Source: Temnothorax longispinosus (Eukaryota > Arthropoda > Insecta > Hymenoptera > Formicidae). Taken from it: a stretch of 64,000 nt of DNA. Below are positions 24,701 to 37,310 of the stretch, in pieces. Location: contig NC_092367.1 of the NCBI RefSeq assembly GCF_030848805.1, positions 3,534,001-3,598,000 of the forward strand, in the 5' to 3' direction. The notes beneath the pieces were generated by a model that made no database searches, was not told where the DNA came from, and saw nothing but the letters and a program-made list of their open reading frames with translations. A program made the position numbers and the translations under genes. How positions within the stretch are numbered: position 1 is the stretch's first letter; every line of letters starts with the position of its first letter.

Positions 24701-27700
24701 TCTGTACTTTAATTCTAATTAGACTTTATTATTCTGAATAAAGCTTTTATTTAATTTCACTTTATTATAATTTAACTTTATTTTATCCAATTTTACAAAG
24801 TAAAATAACAGTATAATATACATTGAATTAGGATTTTCTTTGCTAAAAATATGATTTAATGTTTAATACTTTAATTCAATACTTTAATTGAATGTGCGAA
24901 AAAACGCATTTTGACGATTGGAAACATCATTAATGCATTGCTTTTCAATTCAGTGAAATCCCTTTGTGCGAGTGTTAGCGTATGCAATGCGTTGCAGAGG
25001 AAATTTGATTATCTAATTAGACTTTATTCTGAATGAAGGTTTTATTTAATTTCACTTTATTAATTTACCTTTATTATATTCAGTTTTACGAAGTATAATA
25101 ACACTATAATATACATTGAATTGGAATTTTCCCTGCTAAAAATATGATTTAATATTCAATATTTTTGAATTTGCGAAAAAACGCGTTTTTTTAACGATTG
25201 GAAACATCATTAATGCATTGCTCCTCAGTGAGATCCGTGTGTGCGAGTGTTAGCGTATGCAATGCGTTGCAGAGGAAATTTGATCATCGGCTCCGTAACA
25301 CGTACGCGTATAACCGTAAAAATCTAAAGAGCCGTATACCTTGGCGCAAATAACGCTATTCTGCGGCAACAACGACTACGCTCTGCTTCGATCTCGCTCG
25401 CGCCGCATAATCATCGTGTCTTTACAACACTCGTTTACATGGGCACGTACTTCGGCCCTATATGTGCGTACATTTGTGCAAATGATGTCGCGTGAGAACC
25501 AAGCGATCAGTTAAGTATCAGCCGATGAGCCCGTTTCTCGTTTGAACTTTTTACACCCGTGAACGTTCTCTTTCGTCTCTGGTAATGGTCTCACACTTTA
25601 AGTAGTTTCGACAAAAATTATGCGGACCGTACATTGATTAGATTATCCATGAATGCGATGCGATTTAAGAAAATTTAGACACAGAGTCGAAATGCCTGAA
25701 TGAAATTGAAATGTTTATTATTGATTTCTAGGAGCTTTTTGCTCAATCTTTTTAATTAATTCTTGAAGATTTTGAAAATTATTTTTTATTTAAAATGTTT
25801 TCAAAGGAAAGTCGATATACGATATTCACTAGCATAAGACGCTGTCAAAGTTCAAAGCGAAAAAAAACTTCACGGTAAACACATAATTTCTGAAGTTCTC
25901 GTCGGTTGGAAAGGACCAAGCGCTTACGTCATGTCGCGTGTTTAAGAGTTCCTCTCGAACATATCGCTCGATTCCGCTCACGAGCATCTTTACACCGATA
26001 GTACACTCGATCTTCGATCTTTGATGTAAGAGTTTCTCAGTCATGACTATATACATGTTCAAGCTGTGCTCAAACACGAGTTTATATCTATATATATAAA
26101 ATCAAATATCCTGACTGACTGACTGACTCATCAACGTCCAGCCCAAACCCCTAAACCTAGAAAAATCATGAAATTCGGGGAGGATATTCCTTCCACGTAG
26201 GCACTCACTAAGAAGGGATTTTTAGAAATTTGACCCCTAAGGAGGTGAAAAGAGGTAAAATGTGTGTTAGCGAAGCACGGGTTTCAAGTTAGTTTTGCAT
26301 ATTTGAAAACTTGAGTCATTACGGTCGTTGCTGTGTGACTGACATAAGTGCTTTTATACAAATAAATTAATAAGATTTGATATTTATATGTTAATGATTA
26401 TGCAAATTTTAATTCACTAAGGGAAGCTGAGTCGAAATCGTAAAATAGAATAGAAAAAAACTCAACAATCTCACTGAAAGAAAATTAAATAACTCCGACA
26501 AATTAAATAATTCCACAGCGAGCGTAGATGCATCAGTGAATAGACTGTTAACAAGTACCGTTAGTCAATTCTACTTCTTTGTTAAATAAAAATATCGCTG
26601 TAGCCATGTTAGCGTACAAGAAGGTAATTTACACGCGAACTAATAGAGAGACAAAAGATTCTCAGACAAAATGTTGCGTGAAATCTGCTGCACCGTGAAC
26701 AATGAGAAAAATGTGGAACGCGAAGGAAGATTTAAAGGAAAGCATCTGGCGACGGAGCATCATTACCGTTGAATGTAAAAACTCATTTGTCACGCGTAGG
26801 TTTCTTAGCTCACCGGCGAACGCTATTGTCCCTCGCTCATCTTTCGTATGTCATAAACACCGAGTATGCCGGCGTGAAATCTGCAAATAATGGCCACTAC
26901 GGCAAATCCTGCGGATTTGACTTTCAGTTTAATCTTCTTGAGAGCGAGCGTAATTTAGTTTATCTATAGCTGTCGCGCGCGCAAACCGCTATCTGTTCAA
27001 CAATTTAAAGTTTCGTCGCGCGAGAACGAGTTCCAATTGTGTCGATCGTATAATCGCCGGTGTTAGGATGCAATTCTCTGCGCGCGAACGCACACAGACG
27101 CGGAATCGAATTCTCGAGTTATGATTTTTCCGCGTTTCTGATTACTGCGCCATCGGGAAATCGTGGATAGATCCATTTCCGATCGATATTGTTCGCCTGG
27201 GCCGTATTGCGATATTTTATTTCTCTTTTTTGTCCCTGTCGCAAATCTTCTCTCGGATACGGAACCGGAAGATATGTTTATCGATATAGGTTTGAATTTT
27301 TCTCCTGCTCGTTGCGGAGGCGGATTTGCCGCCGTTTGTAAATAAATCCCGGGATATAATACCGACAGCAGAATAAAAGGCTTAGGGCCATATTTCAGTC
27401 TTAATCTGCGTTTTCCGCCACGCTTCTATCGGCGATGCACGTACGTGTATTTGGCGTTGCCTCGCAAATCCGGGATCGGTACGATTCTTTTCCCTCGAAA
27501 CTTCCATTCTGCTCTGATAGTTTGCAACACAATTATCTCTATGCGAAAAAAAACCATGGTATTTGTAAAGTGTAAGCTTTAGTCCAATCTTATTTTTCAT
27601 TTGTCTATACTCTATATAATATATATTAAGCATTTACAACAGTTTACCTTGCAACCAACATCCAATTTTACGCACTTTATTTTACCTGTTTAATTTACAC

Positions 27701-30700
27701 TTTAGCGTTGGAACGTTGCAGCAACGCTGCGATAATAATCAAAACCATTCTTGACACTGCTCCTTTTTATTTATAGTGTAAAATAAGTTTTCTCGGCATT
27801 CGCGTTGACCCGGCGCGAGACGTTTATCAAACCGTGCTTCCAGCGACGGTAGGAGGGAATTGCGAGTCATTTTATCGACACTTCTTTAAATTTCATTTCC
27901 CTCCGTCTCTTTCGTTGCGCATCCTTCTCGCTAGTCAGTTTCATCTCGATGCGGAAATACCGCGAGTCGGGAAAAAGCGCGGGTCAGATGGGAAAGGGGT
28001 GAAATCGGGGGGCGGCAGAATGAAGTAGGTAGGGGTAGACTGAAAAGCAGTTAAAGGCAGAGTGAGGTGCGAGTTGGCGAAATAAAGAAGAGAGGCCAGA
28101 CGGAAGGAAACGCAAACCGGCGCGATACACCGCAATGCACCGCGAAACCAATATCGACAGGAGCGAAACAGACGCCTTGAGTTGTGCATGCGGCTGCACG
28201 CAGACGTGCGGAATACATACGAGAGGGAGCGCGCCCGTTTCTCGTTCGCTCTCTCGTTATACTCCTAATAAATTCAGTTGGGAATTTGCCGGAGAAATCC
28301 CTTTTTTCTTTGCCTCGGGATAGCAAGAGCCTTGAAAGCGCCACCGCACTTTGCTGGGAGATTTAAAAGCGCACGCGGGCGCGGGCGTCAGTTTGCATTT
28401 CACCTAAGTTAGTAATATCATTACGCGTAGCTTCCGCGGTACGGACTTTCCCAATTTCTCCTGCGGTGCAAAAATATTGCGTCGTCATGACCCACGTGAC
28501 GACGCAATATTTTTGGACACTTTAGAAATTATTTACTCTTTGCGTCTCTTCGACATATAAACATAGCTAACAAAATACTTTATAAACGGAGAAGAAAGAG
28601 AAGAGAACATATTATAGAAAAAATTACGTCATATAAACAAAACCATATTTAGGTATAATATTTTATAAAACGTCACGATTTTAATATAACGAATAAATTA
28701 ATGGACGGCGAATCTGGATCTGTTGAACGAGTTAAGAGCTGTTGAATTTTTCGTTTTCCTCGGCTGATTAATCGAATGACATTCAGCTTGCGCGAGAGAA
28801 ACGAGTTACAGAGAAACATCGTAACGACAGGGATGTACTCGGCAGGCTGCAAAATTGATTCAATGGCGAGCAAAGAGATTTAACGCGCAATTACTCTGAT
28901 TGAACGAAGCTGATGGTTTGGGATCCGTCGGTAGAATTGCCGACATCAAAGTACAGACCGGTACTTCGCTCCTCGTTAAGGGGACTGAAAAGAGGACCAA
29001 CAAACGTACATCCTTACGGCATACATACATTGTTCCGGCGAAACAATGCGTCTTTGTCGCTACTGCGCTAATGCTGATCCGTTTGTGGAGGATTCAAAAT
29101 ATCTGGCGAATATCTAATACAAAGCGCACAATGAGATACATAATATACAAAAATACATTGCGCTTTGTATTAAAAAATATTAAATAAATATAAAAGTTGT
29201 AGAAAAGCGATATTAATGATATAAATTTTTAGTTTGGAAAGTTCTCTTTACTTTTCTTTGTACTTTTATTTAATATGCACGGTTTTTTATATTCTTATGG
29301 AACTTTAGAACTATAACTTTCTCAAAAAATTGCTCTCATCTTCCTTTTACCTTAGATCTTGTGTAGATTTTCATAGAAAGTATTTGATTTTGCTAGTAAG
29401 AAAAATTTCGAGGAAAAAAAGCTCTCTTTCTTTATATAAAATATTTTTACCTCCGTTGTGCTACTAGAGATAAATCGTTTAATGGATTGTTTGTGCAGCC
29501 ACCTGTTGCAGCAGCGAATTGCTCAAATTCGAATACTATTGCCAGCGAATTTTACTATAATTTTTCAGATATATTTAATCAGTAAAATAGACATTGATAT
29601 TTTCCTATATTTTCTTATAAAATATGCCTATTTCACCGAAAATCAAGAAATATATTTTTATATAAATAATAAGCGACCGAATTAACCGATTTAGCAAGTC
29701 AAAGAATAGCTATCATACTACTTACGAAAGTTTGTTAGTTCCAAACTTCGATCATCGCTATACTTTGTACAGAACGAGCAATAAGATATTGCTTATACTT
29801 GCAAATTGCAAATATATGAAAGATATCCTTATTACGGAGTCGCTACGTAATGAATATTTTCAGGATAAAGATATATTTTGAAGCAATTTTGAAACAATTT
29901 TAGTTATCAAACTATTTAAGTAATATAATTGAGATGTGCTCGTATTCTACAAAAAATAGAATATATATCTACAGTGTATTTTCTAAAGCCTAGAACGACG
30001 AAGAAAAGAGTCACTTTTTGAATGAAAGTCTTTTTTGAGAAAAGTACAAGGTCTTTAATAAAACTTCTCCAACACGTCACACATATTGTAATTATAATAT
30101 ATACTATAATACACTAAAATAACCCTTTCTTGCATGCACAAATGGAGCAATTTGTATTCATAATTATTATCCGTTAGATCGTTTTACAAAAAATGATTAA
30201 ACAATTTATTCAAACTTTGGTACACAATATTCATATGTAAATTATGTAATTATTTCAATTGTTTACATCTATGAATAATGATGGAAAATATATGCACGGG
30301 AAATGATCAAAATGATACATAACTATATGCTGTAATATTAAAATAAGTATTAAAGATTATAAAACATTATTGTTAGTAATAACAAGTAATATTAAAATTA
30401 GGAACTGAATATACATGCACGCAATAATTGCATCTTTATTAGCATTGCCGATATATTAATTACCTACTTACGAATCTATTTACTTTTGTTCCGAAAATTA
30501 AGTTTATCATAATATAATATTATTTGCATTACAAATATTAAACGAGAAATTGTAATGTGACCCAGGTCATATTTGATCGAACTTATTGATCAAATTCCAA
30601 TATATATACTATTATGAGTATGATAATTAAATATAATGTCTATTAATATGTTATACTTATTTTACATTATTTTGAATTTAGTTACATTTTTAAATTATAA

Positions 30701-33700
30701 ACAATTATTATAGTTCTGTATAATTCTTTATTTCTACAGATTAAGGAAAGTATATTTTATAATATCATTTACATTTTAAATTATTTATTCATTTTCTAAT
30801 CCAAACCGAATTGTATGTATTAAAGATACTGCATTTGCCCATATATCTGTTTCAAAAGTTTTTATTTTAAGTTCTTGTTATTTTTTTTAGTCACAAACAT
30901 CTATTTGATCACGATGAAACGTTTGAAGCACATCAAGGTGCCGTGATTATTGCCAATTAATGCCTAGCAATAAGTAGTAACTAACAAATTGATGGGGGAC
31001 CTGTGAAACGCAGGACGAGAACTTCGTTCTCGCCGAACGTAGCGCCGCCGGGGTGGTACTTTGAAATTTTAATGAGCCGCGCTCTCTGACCTCGTCGTTG
31101 GAGATTCGTGCGAGCGAGGGGATATGAAAAAGGAATGGCCCGCGTTTCGATACCGACGAAGTTGGAAGTTACTGGGGAGGCGGTTCCCGCGAAAAGTTGC
31201 GAGAAGTCAATTAGTATGGCGCTCCTTTCACGGGGATCCCCAACGCGCGCGCGGTTGTTAAGGTTCCAGCTGGCGGTATATGCGATAATCTGTAGGACTT
31301 TAAAAGAGAGAGAGGTTGCCGCCAAGAGACTTTAAAAGAGAGAGAGGCCGCTCGTTATGCCAGGCGCGATAAAATAATACGCTTCTGCATCACTCTTTGA
31401 GAAACTAAAGTTTAGTTACTGCAAGGGTATTAGGTTGCAAAAACTTTCACGGAATTAGTCTTACAGTTTTGTGCGGAATTATACACGGCATCGGAGTTCT
31501 TGTGGGTTCTTTTGCGAGAGAGACGCGGAGATGCTGGAATAAATAAATTCGTAAGTCAAACGCTTGCAATAATTTTTATAAAGATAGATACAGAAAAATA
31601 ATCGGAGAGAGGTACACAATTTATTCTGTTATAAATGTAAAGTAAATGTACTACTATAGAAGGATAATAAGAAGGATTGTCTCATTTTCGTTGAAAAAAA
31701 ATATATCTTCCACAAATTAGCAAAGCATAAAATACAATATACAAATAAGGAATAGATAAACCTAGGTAACATATTATCTGCTAAGCGACTGCATCGATAT
31801 ATCGATATATCACGCCTGGTTCCCTCTTGGCAACGAATTGGTGACACTTTCCTTTACAGCTTAAATCTACTGCGTCTCGAGAGAATGCCTTGGCAATGAC
31901 CCGGCAAGACCTTTTTACGAGCGCGGAATAATTATGAGTCTAAGTCCGGCTGTTCACATTTTCACGTCGCCCCCTCCCCTCCCCCCGCCCTCGTAATAAC
32001 TCAGTTCTACCCTTCTCACAATTTCTCATTGGGATCGTAGCAGTTGTTTTAATATTTCTAAAATAGTCCGTCGCGATTTCAACGGCAAAAAATAAGTTAG
32101 CGGAGGACTATTCTCCGAGCGATCGTTAATTTTAACGTATCGTCTCTTAAGTGGGAGACCGTAAAGTTAAATTAGATCGTACGTCGCGCGTACTCTTCCA
32201 TTAATAATTCTGACGTTTCAACGTGCAAAATGTTACGGTTTTATTACTGATTTATATTGCTAATCCGCTTAACGATTCGCTCATTAACGTCAGGTCCGCG
32301 CGCATGCTCATAAAATTACATAATTACTTCGCATAAGACGCTAATCAACCTGATTACACGGCGGCGTAGTAATTTAAATGCCTAATTAGCCGGCGGCGCT
32401 TGTAAAGTGGCCGAGGGATGTAAGAAGAGACGTAATCGCGCTCCTTTTTTACACTCACGTCGGCACCGCGTCATCACCGCGGCGATGAGCTTTATCTCCA
32501 ACGTTCTCGCGCCATTGATTTAAACGCACCCGCCTTATCTCGTTCGCGAAATTAAGAAGAATACCAAATCTTTCTCCGCGCAATTCCAGATAGCGGAGAG
32601 TCGCCGTTAGTCAGTGCGGTTAGATTCATCAGCGGACGCTATTGGCACGGCGCACGAGAGGGAGAGGATAACTCTCGTGGCCGGCGGCCAAGATCATAAT
32701 GTATCAGAGCTTCCCGGCTTCCCCCCCTCTCCCCGCGACAATCCCGACGGTCGATTTTTGGTCGACGACAGCAAGTAGATTGAGCATCGCGCGGACTGAA
32801 TCTTCTCGAGCGTATTGAAGGAAAAGGAGGAACTCGGAATAGGCAGCGATGATCCTCACTGGGCGCCCCATTGTACGCCGCGGTGACGGTCTCCTTCCGA
32901 ATTATTGTACGGAAAGATGCACGAACTCCGAGTATGAATCCTGCCTATTGTGCGCCTGGACAGACGGTTAACCTTGATCCCAATGGATCTTCGGCGAATT
33001 TAATTTGCCGAGACCGAAATCACCGTCGCGTATTACGACTTATTCGTAATGGACTTGACCTTCGAGAACCTACGCCGCGGATGATCTGATCGTTGAAGAG
33101 GAGAGTCGAACTATCTATATATACGGTCGCCTCTCGAAATACGATTAATCCTCGCAAAGTCGGCAGGCGAGTGAGAGAGGCGTTTTGACCCCGGTCCTTC
33201 ACGTTTTAACGCCAACGCTGACCACGGCAGAGAACCTCCGTTAAAAGGGACTAACTTTCGTACTTCTCGTGCACGACGTTGACGTCAGCCACAGAAACTT
33301 TTTCGACAGCGCGCTGTCGTCGTAAACAAATTCAGATACGATTGGCTGGCTGGCTGGCGGCTGGCTGGCTCGCCTCCACCATTCGCTTTCGCCTTCTCTT
33401 ATTTTCGCCGCGTTTCCGGTCGCCCCCTGGTCTGCGACCCAAACCCTCTCCCCGTTTCTGCTCCGCTTTCGCGAAAATACGCGTTATCCTCTCTCTTTCT
33501 CTCGGCCCCCCCTAAGCTACGATCGATCTCGCTTTCCAATTTAGTACTCGAGACCAGAGACTGCGTCCTTGAAATAAGAGCCGCCGACGTTGCTCTTCGT
33601 ACTACGATGAATCCGTCTGGCTGTTACAAATGTAACTTGGAATTCGCTCTTGAAACCAATATACCGCTCTACACGCTACAGAGATCCCGCAGATAAAACA

Positions 33701-36700
33701 TCTCGAACTTATCGAGCTGTAAGTTCGAACGACTCCCATAAATTCGCGCGGAGATGATAAAACGGACATCGTCGCGAATATCTTGGGGAGTTAACGGATT
33801 AATAAACGTATCACGTGCATTAATCCAGTTGGATAAAACCAGATAAACCCTGGATAATATTATTTATTGGCCTAAACCTAATTGGTGTTTGACAAAATTG
33901 GATCTTCCTCCTCTTGCCGAAACTGAGATACGTTTGAGTCATCGAAGATTCATGGAGTTTGCTCGAGGATCTGCGCCATTTAATTGGTGCTTTAAAGTCC
34001 GTGGGATAATGTAATTACTAGCGTGAAGCGAGTGGACAAGTGGATTCGAGTTACTTGACTATGCATAGTCTTCGAATCAATTGACACGAGGCTATACGAT
34101 TGACTGCTGGTGGGGCAGCATCAAGTTAGATTCTCCAGTAATGAAGTGGCTATGTAACCGAGTTACAGCGCGAAACTCAGAAACGCAACTAACGCTCAAG
34201 AGGAACCGCAGAGAAATAAAGTGATTCGATTACGAACAGCAATCAACAACTACTTTGATGGAATGAATGAAGAAGGAGAGACGTTGAGTCAAGACACCTT
34301 CGACAGCCCAAGATGCTCATCGCCTTAATGCTCTGTAGATAATGCGATAGAAATCATGTGAATGCACATAATATTATAATTAAATTATGCTATTTTAACA
34401 ACGTTAGTAATAACGTTAATATAATTTCAATTTTAATAATAACTTTAATGCAATTTTAAATATGCAGTATTAATATCGTTATATGTAACTGCATAAATTA
34501 ATATATCCTACGTTCATTACGACATAATGCGGAAAAATTAAAGGTACTGAAAAATAATTTTCTCTTGCAAAAAGCGTTTATACAAATTAAATCGAACATG
34601 ACCGTCGCTCGTTCGCGTGCAATAACAAGCAATATACGCGGAACGATATCACCGGAGCTGCGCCGCTATTAGACGTATTTTTCAGAGAGGATAACTTTTC
34701 CGCGATGTAAATCCCGGCGAAAGCGAAATTGCGTTTATTCCCGAGGTTGCTGTTAGACGATTTTTTTTCCTCATCAGCGACAAGAGCCGTGGACTCCATT
34801 GCCGTGGGAACTCAGTGTCGAATAAAACTCCAAAGCTCTGGACGAGATCCATCGCGATCCGAATAAATTACATTCATTTCGCTTCAGAGCAGAAACACAA
34901 TCAATCAATGCAGAATAGTCAATATATTATATATTACATTCTGCGTTACATGACGATATTTTGTACGCATTCCGATGCAAAACATCAAATGGTTTAACTA
35001 AAAGGATTTTACTCAGGGAAAAAAACAAGAATGTTTAAAATGTTTACTAGATAAATATTTAAAAATTTTTTCACAGAGATTTAACTTCACGAAAAATGAT
35101 TATGCATAATTTTGCCATCTCTCGCAACCTCTGTATTAACAATTGTTCATTAAAAGTGTACATTTGTTTTGTTTTCGAAATAATCCCTGCAATTTTGTTT
35201 CCAACTATTCCGAAAGTAGTAAAGAGAACCACATTTTACAATATAGGCCAAATCGAGAGTGCTTTTTTTTCATTTGGACTTTATAACTCAACGGTAAACG
35301 TATTCATAACTCAATTCCTGCAAAATATGCTCGTTTTTTGGGAGAGGTATTTTTGTATATTTTAACAAAAAGAAATACTTGTTGTTCTCTAAAATAGTAT
35401 GTGAATGGCACCATTGTTTGTCATTTCGTATCGAAAGTAATCACAGAAATGGTAAACACTCGGACGTCGCGAAACGTCGAAAACTGTGATTATTGTTCCG
35501 TTTTGGCGCGAGCTAGCAAATAATGTCGAAAATATCGCCGCTTTTTCTTATCCCGGTTTATATCCTTCGAGTGCCTCTTGGTAGGAAGCGAATACGAAGG
35601 CAATAAAACGTCAGACTTATATGTATCGTTTTGCCGATTGTGTGTCCACCGATCGCGCGGTGCATCGCGCGAGAAATATTCGTGTGGGCGTACGTGCGCG
35701 CGCTGTATAAACGATGCAAGAAACTCTACATGTGCTGCAGGGAAACAAATTTTTTTCTGACGGTTGGAACGTCGAGTGTCGCGCGAGATATATTCGCCGC
35801 AACAAGTTCGATATTTCCGTTCAGATGACTATACATGTATCGAAAGGATGTTCATTCCGCAGTAGATTACACATGATGTAATGTACGTCGCCCGTCCTGC
35901 AATCTTTTAGCCATTATTTCTCGCACGAATGTACAATTTTTCTATTTAATAACGACTCAAAAAAGGAACACAATTAGGCGATTAATTTACATAGAAGAGT
36001 AAGAATTTTTCGTGAATTTAATTCTAGGAATAACATTCCAGATAACAAAATCGCAGAAATTCAAGCTCTTCATACGAATTATGATATATTGATTTTCTAT
36101 ACAATGAAGGATGGTATTATATAATATCGGCGATGCTTTTAAAATTATTGTTTTTTTTTTTTTAATAAAAAGTATATGGATATTGTAAAAAGCTTTTCCC
36201 GTCAGTTACAGCAATTACATATGCAGGAAAAATACGGATCAGTGGATATCGATATATTAAACCCGAATAGTTATATTCTTATTCACAAACTGATATACGA
36301 ATTGCATTAACATTTTTTACAAAACAATATAAACGTCAACGTTAAAAGAGGAAGCAAAGTGTAACAAAAGGACGTGGAAAGATTATTGATTGATCGAGTT
36401 ATTTTTTACTCGTCTCTTTGGTTTTGATATTCTAGCATTATATATACACCATTACATCATCCTTTCTGCCTGCCGTAGTTGTCTGCTTCCATTTTTCGAT
36501 GCGCATTTTATTTCCTTGCTATTCAACTGTCCACTAACGTCCCTTTACTTTCCGCTTTCTGTCCCATCTGCTCTGATCTTTATTTCCATCATGCCGCTTT
36601 ATTCGACATTCTTTCTTTCTTTCTTCTTAGCGAGACACTGCTGAATTCAGAAAAAATCGACTGTATTATACAGATATTAAAAACTAATACGCTCCAGAAT

Positions 36701-37262
36701 ATATTCCTTATGGTAATTAATCGAGTACGGGCAAAATTTAATTTGTAAAAGATTTCGTAGAATAGTTCCGTTTTTAAAAAGATGAGCGTGGTATTACAAA
36801 AAGACGTTTTCACTAAGGATATCGATCTGATTACATATAGGTATATAACTAGTCAAAGAGAAATTTGTGGTTAAAAGAATATCCACTGGAACACTTCCTA
36901 CAGAGAGCAAACGCATTTGTTCTGCGCTAACGATCAAGAGATCTTTTCGGTTCTTATATTCCACTTTTATCGCTACAATCTCTTCGCGTACTTTTATTAC
37001 TCGCTTGTAGCGTGTATTTTATTTCTTCTCGGTTCAACTGCCCGCTCGATTTAACCGCGTTCTCTTATCATAGGACAAGACACGATTGGATTGAAAACGG
37101 AAATGAAAAATTTTAAAAAATAATATACTGAATACGCACGATTAAAGGAAGAAAAACAAGAGAAGGAACGATAAAATTTCATTTATTATATAAACGCACT
37201 TTGTATTGAAAATTGTTTCCATGAAGAGGAATGGTTCATTAAAGCACTTTAAAGAAAAAAAA

Positions 37263-37310
<48 letters not shown>

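Noticed and set aside
35010..35085. ACTCAGGGAAAAAAAC start resembling the CACTCAG MITE end
   Set aside because: No convincing inverted partner nearby.
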